From positions 5,635-69,634 of the forward strand of contig CAYTWH010000018.1 in NCBI GenBank assembly GCA_964442075.1: a stretch of DNA of 64,000 nucleotides. Reading direction: 5' to 3'. The position numbers and the translations under genes were made by a program. Shown here one piece after another: positions 55,128 to 63,918 of the stretch. This DNA is from CAYTAU01 sp964442075 (GTDB lineage: Bacteria > Bacteroidota > Bacteroidia > Bacteroidales > CAYTAU01). Under the pieces are notes generated by a model. The model did not search any database. It was not told where the DNA came from and saw only the letters and a program-made list of their open reading frames with translations. Numbering within the stretch: position 1 is the first letter of the stretch; the number at the start of each line of letters is the position of its first letter.

Positions 55128-56882
55128 CTATACTTTTGCATACTTTCTTTTGCGAACAAATCGGATAATAAATCCAAATATAATAACAATAAGTACGGGT
55201 AGGATTATATTAATTATTTGCCATTTTAGTTTTTCATCGTTAATTTTTGCTCTGTCCATCAGCCTTAATTTTAGCTCGCGCGACCTAACACTCATAATTC
55301 CGGCATCGTCGCATAGATAATTAACGGCATTTAAAATAAATTCTTTATTGCCGCCATAATATATGTCTCTAAAATAAAAATCGAGCCCAAGCGGCAGGGG
55401 CATGTATTTGCCGTTTTTAATATCTGCATTGTTTTTAATAATATCGCCATCGGAAACAACAATCATTTTTGTGGGTTTGCCGTATGCTTTAAAATCTATT
55501 AAATTATTTTCTTCAAATTCGGGTTCTAATCTATTATTAAACAGCGATTCGAATTTACCGCTTAATAAAACCGCAATTGGCTTATGCGATTTAATAAATT
55601 GTCGTTTATCGGGCTCTTGGCTCACTAATCGCAAATCTACCCTTATTGGTGCATTTACTACCTTTGTGTATTGAGATGTGTGAAGTAAAAATGTTTTTGA
55701 GATATTTGGATCTTCGCCAACAGTATCTATGGTACTTACAAATTCTGTTTTAATAAGATCCATGTTTTTGGTTATTGGATGTGTATTGTTGGGTGTAATC
55801 AATGGGAAATATAACCACGGAACAGGAGAAAAATTTGGTTCTGCACCTACAACTGCTGTATTAACAGGAATCATGGCACATTGTATATCCTGAATTAGGT
55901 CTGGATTAATTCTTACTCCGTATTTAAACAACTGGTCTTCTATATTAATTTGTTTTACCAATGCAATAGATGAACCCTGATATGATAAACTATCCATATC
56001 AATTGTTGTTCCATCAATCAGCCATAATGATTTTCCTCCGTTTATTATAAACTGGTCTATAATAAATTTATCGTTTTTAGAGAATACTGAATCGGGCTTG
56101 GCAATAATAATTGCCTGATAACGATTTACAACTTTAGATTTAACAGAATCAATCATCATTCGCTCCCTTAAACTGTTTAGTTGCCCGTCTAGTTTTATAA
56201 ATTCTACCGTATAAAATTCCGATAATGAATTAATGATATCGTATAATTGCAAATCATCAAGTTCGCCATGCCCCTCGATAAAAGCAATTTTTGGTTTTTC
56301 TTTTTTTTGCAGATCTCTTATTGCTTTCACTAATTTATATTCAATATCCTGAGTTGAAAGATTAAGATTCTGCTCGGGTGAATGTCCCATTTTATTCTCA
56401 AGAAAATCAATAGCTGTTTCTCTTCCCTTATATGTCATTATTGCTCCCGGAAAAATAATTTTTTGCGAGGTATTACCTTCCGAATCTTTTTCTTGCAAAT
56501 TGGTTGGCATCAATCCTTTTTTCATTAATTGCCTGCCTATTTCATTTCTTGCCTTATCATCTTTTCCTTTAAGCGGATTTATAAATTCATATTCAATATT
56601 ATTTTTTGCAATAACACTAAATTCGTCAAGCATTTCTTTTATGCTGTTTCGCAAACGCTTAAAACCAGAATTAAGGTCTCCTTCCAAATAAATTGTTAAA
56701 TAAATATAATCGTCAAGTTCATTGAGCATATCAAGGGTAGTTTCCGATAAAGTAAATCTTTTTTCGGAAGTTAAATCAATGCGTTCAAAAATATATGAAC
56801 CTATAAGATTAACATTTACAATGATAAACAACCAAAGTATAAGGTTTAAATATGTATTTCGTTTTTCTTTTTTCCTGCTCAT
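55128..56882 (-). CDS. gldG: Gliding-motility ABC transporter substrate-binding protein GldG
   Basis: A 584-residue protein with an N-terminal membrane helix (about 12-30, LNLILWLFIIVNVNLIGSYI) and a C-terminal helix (about 553-575). The family pattern is visible in RFTLSETTLDMLNELDDYIY, YLEGDLNSGFKRLRNSIKEM, LNLSTQDIEYKLVKAIRDL, KPKIAFIEGHGE and LDFYFRDIYYGGNKEFILNAVNYL (split here for length). GldG works with GldF and the ATPase GldA, which gliding Bacteroidota need in known cases. It starts 1 nt after the gldF stop. gldA is not in the window. Confidence 0.9.
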   Translation of the reverse strand: MSRKKEKRNTYLNLILWLFIIVNVNLIGSYIFERIDLTSEKRFTLSETTLDMLNELDDYIYLTIYLEGDLNSGFKRLRNSIKEMLDEFSVIAKNNIEYEFINPLKGKDDKARNEIGRQLMKKGLMPTNLQEKDSEGNTSQKIIFPGAIMTYKGRETAIDFLENKMGHSPEQNLNLSTQDIEYKLVKAIRDLQKKEKPKIAFIEGHGELDDLQLYDIINSLSEFYTVEFIKLDGQLNSLRERMMIDSVKSKVVNRYQAIIIAKPDSVFSKNDKFIIDQFIINGGKSLWLIDGTTIDMDSLSYQGSSIALVKQINIEDQLFKYGVRINPDLIQDIQCAMIPVNTAVVGAEPNFSPVPWLYFPLITPNNTHPITKNMDLIKTEFVSTIDTVGEDPNISKTFLLHTSQYTKVVNAPIRVDLRLVSQEPDKRQFIKSHKPIAVLLSGKFESLFNNRLEPEFEENNLIDFKAYGKPTKMIVVSDGDIIKNNADIKNGKYMPLPLGLDFYFRDIYYGGNKEFILNAVNYLCDDAGIMSVRSRELKLRLMDRAKINDEKLKWQIINIILPVLIVIIFGFIIRFVRKRKYAKV

Positions 56883-56883
56883 G

Positions 56884-57618
56884 CTATTTCCATTTACGTC
56901 TTTGTAATCTTAATTTCGTAAATATTATAAATATTGCAACTACACTAATAAAATATATTATATCTCTGGTGTCTAACACACCTCTGCTCATCGATTTGTA
57001 ATGGTCGTTAATACCAAGTTTAATAATAATATCGTCAAAGCCTTTTGCAATTCCAAGTGTGCTTATCGATTCAAATCCAATAAATAAAAAGAATGATAAT
57101 ATTACAGCTATAATAAATGATATTATCTGATTTTCGGTTAATGATGATGCAAAAACACCAATTGCTACATATATTGAAGCTAAAAAGAATAAGCCTATAT
57201 ATGAACCCCAAATTCCACCTGTATCTAAATTACCAACAGGATTGCCAAGAAAATGTACAGAAATAAAATAAATAAACGTTGGTAATAAAGAGAATAGCAC
57301 TAATGTTAATCCCGATAAATATTTAGCAAATACTATTTTGAAATCCGAAACAGGTCTTGTAAGTAATAGCTCAATTGTTCCTGTTCTTTTTTCATCGGCA
57401 AACAATCGCATTGTAATAGCCGGTACAAGAAACAAAAACACCCATGGCGAAATAATAAAAAGTGTATCTAAATTTGAATATCCCGAATCAAGTACGTTAA
57501 ACTCACCCGGAAAAATCCACATAAATAAACTATTAACAATAAGAAACACTATTATTACAATGTATCCAATTAAAGAGCTGAAAAAACTTCGTATTTCTTT
57601 TAAAAATAAAACGTACAT
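56884..57618 (-). CDS. gldF: Gliding-motility ABC transporter permease GldF
   Basis: About 244 residues from the ATG at 57618 (MYVLFLKEIRSFFSSLIGYI), which matches the family's usual N-terminus; a TTG eight codons earlier is less likely. There are six membrane helices, with typical segments WVFLFLVPAITMRLFADEKR and GTIELLLTRPVSDFKIVFAK. It is the ABC-2-type permease of the GldAFG complex. It is followed after 1 nt by gldG. The promoter would lie in the 57643-57784 spacer. Confidence 0.9.
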   Translation of the reverse strand: MYVLFLKEIRSFFSSLIGYIVIIVFLIVNSLFMWIFPGEFNVLDSGYSNLDTLFIISPWVFLFLVPAITMRLFADEKRTGTIELLLTRPVSDFKIVFAKYLSGLTLVLFSLLPTFIYFISVHFLGNPVGNLDTGGIWGSYIGLFFLASIYVAIGVFASSLTENQIISFIIAVILSFFLFIGFESISTLGIAKGFDDIIIKLGINDHYKSMSRGVLDTRDIIYFISVVAIFIIFTKLRLQRRKWK

Positions 57619-57730
57619 ATAGTCATTGTTTATAAACCGCAAAATTAGTTTAATTTTTCAAGAATACAATTTGATTAAATTATATATTGCTTTACAAAGT
57701 ATTTGTTACTTTTGCTATGTTTGATTATGG

Positions 57731-57759
57731 AAAAGCCCCTCCTAATCTCCACAAAAGGG
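57731..57759. repeat. Possible degraded copy of the intergenic hairpin element
   Basis: GCCCCTCCTAATC and AAAAGGGAGGAAC form an imperfect inverted repeat resembling half of the 38220-38289 element, in the spacer between gldF and the PagL-like gene. Confidence 0.35.
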
Positions 57760-57784
57760 AGGAACAAGAGGCAAAACACATTTA

Positions 57785-58876
57785 ATGATAAAAATAAAAC
57801 AAAATATTATACCTGTTTTACTTATTTGTTTTTCGTTAAACATTTATTCGCAAAACATAACAAATAATCTTCAGGTAGAAGTAAAAGGTCAATATGGTTT
57901 TATTTTGCCACATCATTCGTTTTTTAAATTTTTCAACGATAAACATCCTTATGCTTTTAATATTGAAACAAGTAAAAGATTAACAGGTAAAAAAGAATGG
58001 GAACAATTATATCGCTATCCTGCATTTGGTTATGGTTTATATTACTGCAATCTTGGCAATAAAAAATACTTTGGAGAAGCATATGCCATATATGGATTCA
58101 TTAATATTCCAATAATTAAAAAAAACGAATTTAGCTTCAATTACACTCTTGCAGGTGGATATTCATATTTATCCAAATCATTTGATATTTATGATAACTA
58201 TTATAATCTTGCTATTGGCTCACCCGGTAATGTTTATGTTAATCTTGCTTTAGATACAAAATGGCAATTATTTGAAAATATAATTTTTGATATCGGTTTT
58301 GGAATTACCCATTATTCAAACGGTGCTGTTGCAAAGCCAAATACAGGTATTAATGTAGTTACAGCTCATACAGGATTGATATATAAATTTAACTCTACCA
58401 ATTACATTAAAAATGAGATACAGGCACATAAAAAATATTATGAATATTCTGTGATATACGGAGCAGGAATAAGAGAAAATGCACCACCAATTGGCGATAA
58501 GTATTTTGCATCTTCAATATCTTTTAATGCCGAAAGAGGCTTTTGGCGAAAGCGCAAACTTGGTCTTGGTTTAGATATATTTTATGATAATTCAATAATT
58601 ACAAGATTAGCTGAAGAAGATAGCATTTTTAATACAAATGAATTAGATAATTTTCGTTCAGGCATACACTTTTCGCATGATCTGATATTTGGTAAAACAT
58701 CAATAACAATGCAAATTGGTACGTATTTTTATGACAAATACAAAAACGATGGTCCTATCTACAATCGTTTTGGAATAAAACATAAACTAAACAAACACTG
58801 GTTTGCCAACTTAGCTCTAAAAACTCATTTTGCAAAAGCAGATTTTATTGAATGTGGTTTTGGATATTATTTTTAA
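57785..58876 (+). CDS. PagL-like lipid A deacylase / acyloxyacyl hydrolase family outer-membrane protein
   Basis: A 363-residue beta-barrel protein with signal peptide (about 1-22, ending SLNIYSQ). The catalytic motif of PagL-type enzymes is clear: HYSNGAVAKPNTGIN, with His176 and Ser178 as the likely catalytic residues. It follows the N-terminal VEVKGQYGFILPHHSFFKFF region and ends with FIECGFGYYF, a barrel-closing aromatic end. Known members remove the 3-O-linked acyl chain of lipid A. It is longer than Pseudomonas PagL (about 170 residues), as is usual in Bacteroidota, where an extra barrel part follows. It is a single-gene unit. Confidence 0.82.
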   Translation: MIKIKQNIIPVLLICFSLNIYSQNITNNLQVEVKGQYGFILPHHSFFKFFNDKHPYAFNIETSKRLTGKKEWEQLYRYPAFGYGLYYCNLGNKKYFGEAYAIYGFINIPIIKKNEFSFNYTLAGGYSYLSKSFDIYDNYYNLAIGSPGNVYVNLALDTKWQLFENIIFDIGFGITHYSNGAVAKPNTGINVVTAHTGLIYKFNSTNYIKNEIQAHKKYYEYSVIYGAGIRENAPPIGDKYFASSISFNAERGFWRKRKLGLGLDIFYDNSIITRLAEEDSIFNTNELDNFRSGIHFSHDLIFGKTSITMQIGTYFYDKYKNDGPIYNRFGIKHKLNKHWFANLALKTHFAKADFIECGFGYYF

Positions 58877-58977
58877 ATAAAAACTGAAAAGTTTGTTGAA
58901 AATTTATATTTTTGTATCCCTATTTTAAAAAAGGGTAATAAACCTTAAATATTTTAAACAAAACTTAAAATATAATA

Positions 58978-59787
58978 ATGAGTACTGATTTGGAAATAAA
59001 ATGTAAAAAGCTTGAAAAAGAGCTTGAGCAATTAAAAAAAGCAAATAAAGAACTAGAACTAGAAAAAAAATTATTTGATGTTCTTATTAACAGCATACCT
59101 GATACAATATATTACAAAGACGATAAATGCAAGTTTATTAAAATTAATAAAGCACAAGCTGATGCATTAGGTATTAAACGACCTGAAGATGCTATTGGAA
59201 AAACTGATTTTAATTTTTTTAATGTTGAACACGCTGAAAATGCATTTGCTGATGAAAAACAAATGATGCGTACAGGAAAAATGTTAATCAATAAAGAAGA
59301 AAAAATAAAAAAAGCAAACGGAGAATGGTTTTGGGTTACTGCAACAAAAGTTCCTTTTAGAGATGAAAAAGGTAATATTGTTGGTATTGTTGGTATTTCA
59401 AGAGATATTACAAGATTTAAAATTGCTCAGAAAAAAGAAAATAAAAAAGAAGAATATCTATTATTTATTACTGAAAATATGGTTGATAATATTTTTACTA
59501 TAAATAATAAAGGAAAAATACTTTATACAAGTAATACAATAGAAGAAGATTTTGGATACAAAAAAAACGAGTTTGAAGGGGAAAACTTTTCAAAGTTTAT
59601 TCCAAATAGTGAATTGCCAAAATATCTATTAAAATTAAAAGATATATTTTTTGGGAAAACTATAAAAAATTACAAAACAAAGATTATTTGCAAAAACGGA
59701 AAAACTGTTCCTGTTGAAATTAACATAAAAGCAACAAAATGGGAAAATGAAAAAACAGGAGTTGGTACAATTAGAGTTATTTCCTAA
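58978..59787 (+). CDS. Double PAS-domain protein without output domain
   Basis: A 269-residue cytoplasmic protein. A coiled coil (about 5-35, EIKCKKLEKELEQLKKANKE) leads to PAS 1 (about 36-130, NSIPDTIYYKDDKCKFIKIN) with a PAC end (WFWVTATKVPFRDEKGNIVG and IVGISRDIT), then PAS 2 (about 155-265, FITENMVDNIFTINNKGKIL). There is no histidine kinase, GGDEF or DNA-binding domain; the chain stops after PAS 2. It may work through a partner bound by the coiled coil. A TAnnTTTG box (TATTTTTG) lies at 58907-58914. No partner gene is next to it. Confidence 0.8.
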   Translation: MSTDLEIKCKKLEKELEQLKKANKELELEKKLFDVLINSIPDTIYYKDDKCKFIKINKAQADALGIKRPEDAIGKTDFNFFNVEHAENAFADEKQMMRTGKMLINKEEKIKKANGEWFWVTATKVPFRDEKGNIVGIVGISRDITRFKIAQKKENKKEEYLLFITENMVDNIFTINNKGKILYTSNTIEEDFGYKKNEFEGENFSKFIPNSELPKYLLKLKDIFFGKTIKNYKTKIICKNGKTVPVEINIKATKWENEKTGVGTIRVIS

Positions 59788-59819
59788 AAATCACCTTGCT
59801 CTTTAATAAGATAATCGAA

Positions 59820-61073
59820 CTAAAAACTTGAATTCATTGCATTAACAGGGTCTAATTTAGCGGCAGATCGTGCCGGCAACCATCCGGAAATAATGCCTAT
59901 AATAATTGATATAATTATTCCTGTAGCAATATTACCAAAACTCATTGCAAATTCCATATCCATATCAATAAGAGTATTTGCTATTTTTGTACCGATAAAA
60001 ATTAATATTAAACCAACAATTCCTCCAATTAACGAGAGTATAACCGATTCGTATAAAAATTGCAACTGAATAAAATAAGCTTTCGCTCCAAGTGCTTTTT
60101 GTATTCCAATTACTCTGGTTCGTTCTTTAACAGAAACAAACATAATATTTGCAATTCCAAAGCCTCCAACAAGAATTGCAAAGCCACCAATTATTATTCC
60201 AGCTATATCTATTGTTGAAAACACCTGTTTGAAACCTTGGGTTATAAGGCTTGATTGGTTTAAGGCAAAATCATCGTCTTCTATTGGTTTTAGTTTCCTT
60301 ATTCCTCTCATTATACCTCGCAGTTCATCAATTAATTCCTGATTATTAACATTCTCTTTTGCCAACACCATTATCATTGGATTAAGTCTCTCGTTTTTCA
60401 AATCAACTATATTTCTTGCATAATTAATTGGTATAAGAGCAGAATTGTCCATGCTTTGATTAAACAAGTCAGTACCTTCTTTTTTAAATACACCTATAAC
60501 TTTTACTTTAATTCCATTAATCTTTATTTGTTTACCAATAGGATTAACACCTTCAAACAAACCATCAGCAAGGTCTTTTCCAATAATTATTTTTGCATTT
60601 CCACTATGCGATTCAAAATGTGAAAAATAACGACCTTCTTCAATCTCAAAATTTCTTATTTTATCATAATCGTGCGAAGCAGCCCAAACTATAATATTAT
60701 CGACAAAATTATTTTTATATTTAATAGTCCTTGACGCTGTAATAGTATATGCAGTTGCTTGAGCGTTTTTGCAACGTTTTGTAATTTGGTCAAGTTCTTT
60801 AAGTTTTGGAATAGGGCGTTGCATATATTTCCACCAAGGATATTGCTCTCCAAATTCCCATGGCCATTTTTGAACATAAATAATATCATCGCCCAAACTT
60901 GAAATGCTGTCAGTAATACTTCTTTCAAGAGTATCAATAACAGTAAAAACAGATATTATTGCAAATATTCCTATTGTAATTCCTAATAAAGAAAGAAAAG
61001 TTCGAAGTTTATTAACAATTAAAGAACTGTAAGCAAAAATGAAACTTTCTTTTAATATTTTACCTATTTGCAT
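59820..61073 (-). CDS. MacB/FtsX-type ABC transporter permease
   Basis: A 417-residue permease with one N-terminal helix (about 20-45, LSLLGITIGIFAIISVFTVI), a large periplasmic MacB-PCD domain (about 50-280), and three C-terminal helices. The FtsX motif is seen in IANIMFVSVKERTRVIGIQK followed by ALGAKA, and in SGWLPARSAAKLDPVNAM. Such proteins do not move lipids or drugs through a channel but couple ATP use to periplasmic work (mechanotransmission). The ATPase and adaptor genes are not adjacent. It is transcribed divergently from purH. Confidence 0.9.
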   Translation of the reverse strand: MQIGKILKESFIFAYSSLIVNKLRTFLSLLGITIGIFAIISVFTVIDTLERSITDSISSLGDDIIYVQKWPWEFGEQYPWWKYMQRPIPKLKELDQITKRCKNAQATAYTITASRTIKYKNNFVDNIIVWAASHDYDKIRNFEIEEGRYFSHFESHSGNAKIIIGKDLADGLFEGVNPIGKQIKINGIKVKVIGVFKKEGTDLFNQSMDNSALIPINYARNIVDLKNERLNPMIMVLAKENVNNQELIDELRGIMRGIRKLKPIEDDDFALNQSSLITQGFKQVFSTIDIAGIIIGGFAILVGGFGIANIMFVSVKERTRVIGIQKALGAKAYFIQLQFLYESVILSLIGGIVGLILIFIGTKIANTLIDMDMEFAMSFGNIATGIIISIIIGIISGWLPARSAAKLDPVNAMNSSF

Positions 61074-61140
61074 ATTGCAAAGATATTAAAATAATTCTAT
61101 GCTATATTCCTATTTGTTTATAAAAAAATCTTTTAAAAAA

Positions 61141-61170
61141 TTTGATATTATAATAAAATTTATACTTTTG
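61141..61170 (+). promoter_or_regulatory. Probable promoter of purH
   Basis: TTTG at 61141-61144 and TACTTTTG at 61163-61170, with 18 nt between, just below the usual 19-21. The ATG at 61194 lies 24 nt downstream. No PurR-like operator is obvious. Confidence 0.5.
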
Positions 61171-61193
61171 CTTGAAGCAATAAAAAATTGTAT

Positions 61194-62717
61194 ATGAGTG
61201 ATTTGAAAAGAATTAAATCAGCATTGATTTCTGTTTATCATAAAGATAATCTTGAAACCATTATCAAACAATTGCAAAATTTTGATATTAAACTTTACTC
61301 TACAGGAGGAACTGAAAAATTTATTAAAAGCTTGGGTGTAAATGTTGCATCGGTAGAAAGTATTACTTCTTATCCTTCAATTTTGGGTGGAAGGGTTAAA
61401 ACCCTGCATCCTAAAATATTTGGCGGAATACTTTCAAGAAGAGATAATAAGGAAGATATTGATGACACCAAAAAATATGAAATTCCCGAAATTGATCTTG
61501 TAATTGTTGATCTGTATCCATTTGAAGAAACTGTAATATCGGGCGAAAGCCAAGAAAATATAATTGAAAAAATTGATATTGGAGGTATTTCTTTAATACG
61601 TGCAGCAGCTAAAAATTATAAAGATGTTTTAATTGTTGCATCAAGAGAACAGTATGCAGATCTTACCAAATTGTTAAAAGAAAATAATGGGGAAACTTCT
61701 ATTGAAGAGCGCAAGGAATTTGCAAAAGAGGCATTTAACATATCATCGCATTACGATAGTGAGATTTTTAAATATTTTGATAATGATAATAATTCCGCAT
61801 TTAAACAAAGTATAAAAGAAAAACAAACTTTACGATATGGCGAAAACCCACATCAAAAAGGCATATTTTATGGTAACTTGGAAAAAATATTTGATAAGCT
61901 TCACGGAAAGGAAATATCGTACAATAATCTTTTAGATATAGATTCAGCTATTAATTTAATTTCCGATTTTGATGAAACTACATTTGCAGTTTTAAAGCAC
62001 AATAATGCGTGTGGGGTAGCATCAAGAGAGAAACTTGTGAATGCATGGGAAAATGCTTTGGCAGGCGACCCTGTTTCTGCTTTTGGTAGTGTACTTGTTA
62101 CAAACAGAACTCTTGATATTGAGACTGCCGAAGAGATTAATAAAATATTTTTTGAAGTTATTATTGCTCCCGATTACAATAAAGATGCTTTGGAAATTTT
62201 GAAGCAAAAAAAGAACAGAATAATTTTAGTTCATAAAAAGACTTTATTACCTAAAACTCAGTTCAGGTCTTTATTAAATGGTGTTTTGTGGCAAGAAAAA
62301 GATTGTAAAACAGAAAGCAAAGAAAACTTTAAAATTGCAACAAAAGCAAAGCCAACAGAAAATGAAATTGCAGATATTATTTTTGCAAATAAAATTGTTA
62401 AACACTCAAAATCAAACACTATTGTTTTAGTAAAACATAAAAGATTATCGGCAAGTGGTATTGGACAAACATCAAGAGTTGATGCCTTAAGGCAGGCAAT
62501 AACCAAAGCAAACGGTTTTGGATTTATTCTTACAGGTGCTGTTATGGCTTCGGATGCTTTTTTCCCTTTTGCCGATTCTGTTGAAATTGCACATAATGCA
62601 GGAATTACTGCTGTTATACAACCGGGTGGCTCAATTAGAGATAAAGAATCGATAGATTTTTGCAACAAAAATGAAATGGCAATGGTGCTTACCGGAGTAA
62701 GGCATTTTAAGCATTAG
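61194..62717 (+). CDS. purH: Bifunctional AICAR transformylase / IMP cyclohydrolase PurH
   Basis: Catalyses the last two steps of IMP synthesis: formylation of AICAR with 10-formyl-THF, then ring closure. About 507 residues from the ATG at 61194 (MSDLKRIKSALISVYHKDN); a TTG two codons earlier is unlikely. The N-terminal IMP cyclohydrolase domain (MGS fold, about 1-190) shows LYSTGGTEKFIKSLGV and ILGGRVKTLHPKIFGGIL. The C-terminal AICAR-transformylase domain shows LRYGENPHQKGIFYG, VLKHNNACGVA and DAFFPFADSVEIAHNAGITA (all typical). It is followed by a terminator. Confidence 0.95.
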   Translation: MSDLKRIKSALISVYHKDNLETIIKQLQNFDIKLYSTGGTEKFIKSLGVNVASVESITSYPSILGGRVKTLHPKIFGGILSRRDNKEDIDDTKKYEIPEIDLVIVDLYPFEETVISGESQENIIEKIDIGGISLIRAAAKNYKDVLIVASREQYADLTKLLKENNGETSIEERKEFAKEAFNISSHYDSEIFKYFDNDNNSAFKQSIKEKQTLRYGENPHQKGIFYGNLEKIFDKLHGKEISYNNLLDIDSAINLISDFDETTFAVLKHNNACGVASREKLVNAWENALAGDPVSAFGSVLVTNRTLDIETAEEINKIFFEVIIAPDYNKDALEILKQKKNRIILVHKKTLLPKTQFRSLLNGVLWQEKDCKTESKENFKIATKAKPTENEIADIIFANKIVKHSKSNTIVLVKHKRLSASGIGQTSRVDALRQAITKANGFGFILTGAVMASDAFFPFADSVEIAHNAGITAVIQPGGSIRDKESIDFCNKNEMAMVLTGVRHFKH

Positions 62718-62752
62718 GGCTTAAACCCCGATAAATTACTATGCATATCTTT

Positions 62753-62769
62753 ATCCTGCAAAGCAGGAT
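62753..62769 (+). terminator. Short perfect hairpin after purH
   Basis: ATCCTGC / GCAGGAT around AAA, 36 nt after the purH stop; no T-run follows. It may be a processing site or a leftover of the terminator family further on. Confidence 0.4.
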
Positions 62770-62818
62770 TGAGCCAAAACCCAACCATAATTGAAATTTA
62801 AAGTGCCTAAAATTATAT

Positions 62819-62851
62819 GCCCTGCGATTTTATTAATGGCAGGGTTTTTTT
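62819..62851 (+). terminator. Rho-independent terminator of purH (copy 1 of a duplicated terminator)
   Basis: CCCTGC (62820-62825) / GCAGGG (62839-62844) stem with a 13-nt loop, then seven T. The same stem and flanking TTAT...TGCCCTGC occur again at 62962-62995. Confidence 0.8.
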
Positions 62852-62855
62852 GTTC

Positions 62856-62921
62856 CATTGTTTATTGAATATTGATTGTTGAGTATTGTTTATTTAAAAA
62901 AACACTCAACATAACAAGTAT
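62856..62921. repeat. 66-bp direct repeat, copy 1
   Basis: It begins CATTGTTTATTGAATATTG and ends AACAAGTAT. The second copy (63554-63619) differs at only 2 of 66 positions, at an offset of 698 bp. Confidence 0.85.
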
Positions 62922-62961
62922 TACAATTCGGTGGTTCTTGCTTACGTCATTAAAATTATTT

Positions 62962-62995
62962 GCCCTGCTGTTTTTATAATGGCAGGGTTTTTTTT
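62962..62995 (+). terminator. Duplicated terminator (copy 2)
   Basis: CCCTGC (62963-62968) / GCAGGG (62982-62987) followed by eight T. It points to the right, while the gene whose stop it overlaps (62994-63506) runs left, so it cannot end that gene and looks like a by-product of duplication. Confidence 0.65.
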
Positions 62996-63506
62996 AGTCC
63001 ATTATTTTTCGAAGTATCTCCAATAGCTCCATCGAGTCATCAGAAATTGTATGTTCAAGCATATATTTTTCAATTATTGGTAACCTTATATTTATAATAT
63101 CATCTTTTATCTCTTGTTCAATCACCAATGTCTCAGGATTATTTAAAACTGCTGTAATCAGCTTCTTTTCATCATCCTCAGTATAATCTAAGTTATGATA
63201 GGAAATATCTAATATATTATACAATAATGCCAAATAATAATATTTAATACTCTTCTCAATAGCATTTGTATCCAAATTGTTTACAGTAGTATCTTCATGA
63301 TTAAATATCTCGGTATATAGCATTCCTACATACCAATTCATTCTATTATCCTTACAATATCTATTTTGTGAAATACGATAATTATAACATTCAATTGCTC
63401 TCTGATACTCCTCATATTTCATATAATTAATACATCTATGATACCTTTGTCCATTTAATATTAAAACAGAAAATAGTATAACTGATAATAGTATTAGTTT
63501 TTTCAC
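62994..63506 (-). CDS. Small exported protein of unknown function, possible TPR-like repeat
   Basis: A 170-residue protein with signal peptide (about 1-19, ending LILNGQ). The mature part is helical with a TPR-like phrase (CINYMKYEEYQRAIECYNYR) and four cysteines. Its later part is acidic (LDYTEDDEKKLITAVLNN) and ends SMELLEILRKIMD. I do not recognise the family. The 66-bp direct repeat lies on both sides of it (62856-62921 and 63554-63619), and a plus-strand terminator overlaps its stop, so it may have arrived as a small segment of about 700 bp. Confidence 0.6.
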   Translation of the reverse strand: MKKLILLSVILFSVLILNGQRYHRCINYMKYEEYQRAIECYNYRISQNRYCKDNRMNWYVGMLYTEIFNHEDTTVNNLDTNAIEKSIKYYYLALLYNILDISYHNLDYTEDDEKKLITAVLNNPETLVIEQEIKDDIINIRLPIIEKYMLEHTISDDSMELLEILRKIMD

Positions 63507-63553
63507 CCTATAAAATTACAAGCAAATCTTTTAAAAAGCAAATATCTCTACTT

Positions 63554-63619
63554 CATTGTTTATTGAATATTGATTGTTGAGTATTGTTTATTTAAAAAAA
63601 CACTCCACACAACAAGTAT
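63554..63619. repeat. 66-bp direct repeat, copy 2
   Basis: Near-identical to 62856-62921 (2 of 66 positions differ), in the same orientation. Between 63620 and 63750 I see no gene. Confidence 0.85.
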
Positions 63620-63750
63620 CTCTTCCCAAAGCAATACAATAAGTCTATACCTGCCCTGCTCCACTCTGCCACGTTATCTACACAATGTCATAGTGCCTCC
63701 GGTCAATGATTTGTGATAGCAAACAGATACCTAAAGGTGTGCAATATTTG

Positions 63751-63918
63751 TGTTTCTGCATGTTTTATTCTTGTTTTGGCAGTTAGCTTTTATGTTTCTG
63801 CATGTTTTATTCTTGTTTTGGCAGTTAGCTTTCATGTTTCTGCATGTTGTATTCTTGTTTTGGTAGTTAGCTTTTATGTTTCTGCATGTTGTATTCTTAT
63901 TATTGTAGCCCGTATTTC
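63751..63918. repeat. 42-bp tandem repeat array (two 21-bp halves), four units, then degenerate
   Basis: TGTTTCTGCATG recurs at 63751, 63793, 63835 and 63877. Each unit splits into two similar 21-bp halves (TGTTTCTGCATG... and TGTTTTGGCAGTT...). One plus-strand frame stays open through all units to the window edge (VSACFILVLAVSFY repeated), with no ATG start, so coding is doubtful. Degenerate TGC-rich sequence continues to 63980. TAATTTTG (63981-63988) and an ATG at 63996-63998 lie at the edge. Confidence 0.75.
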
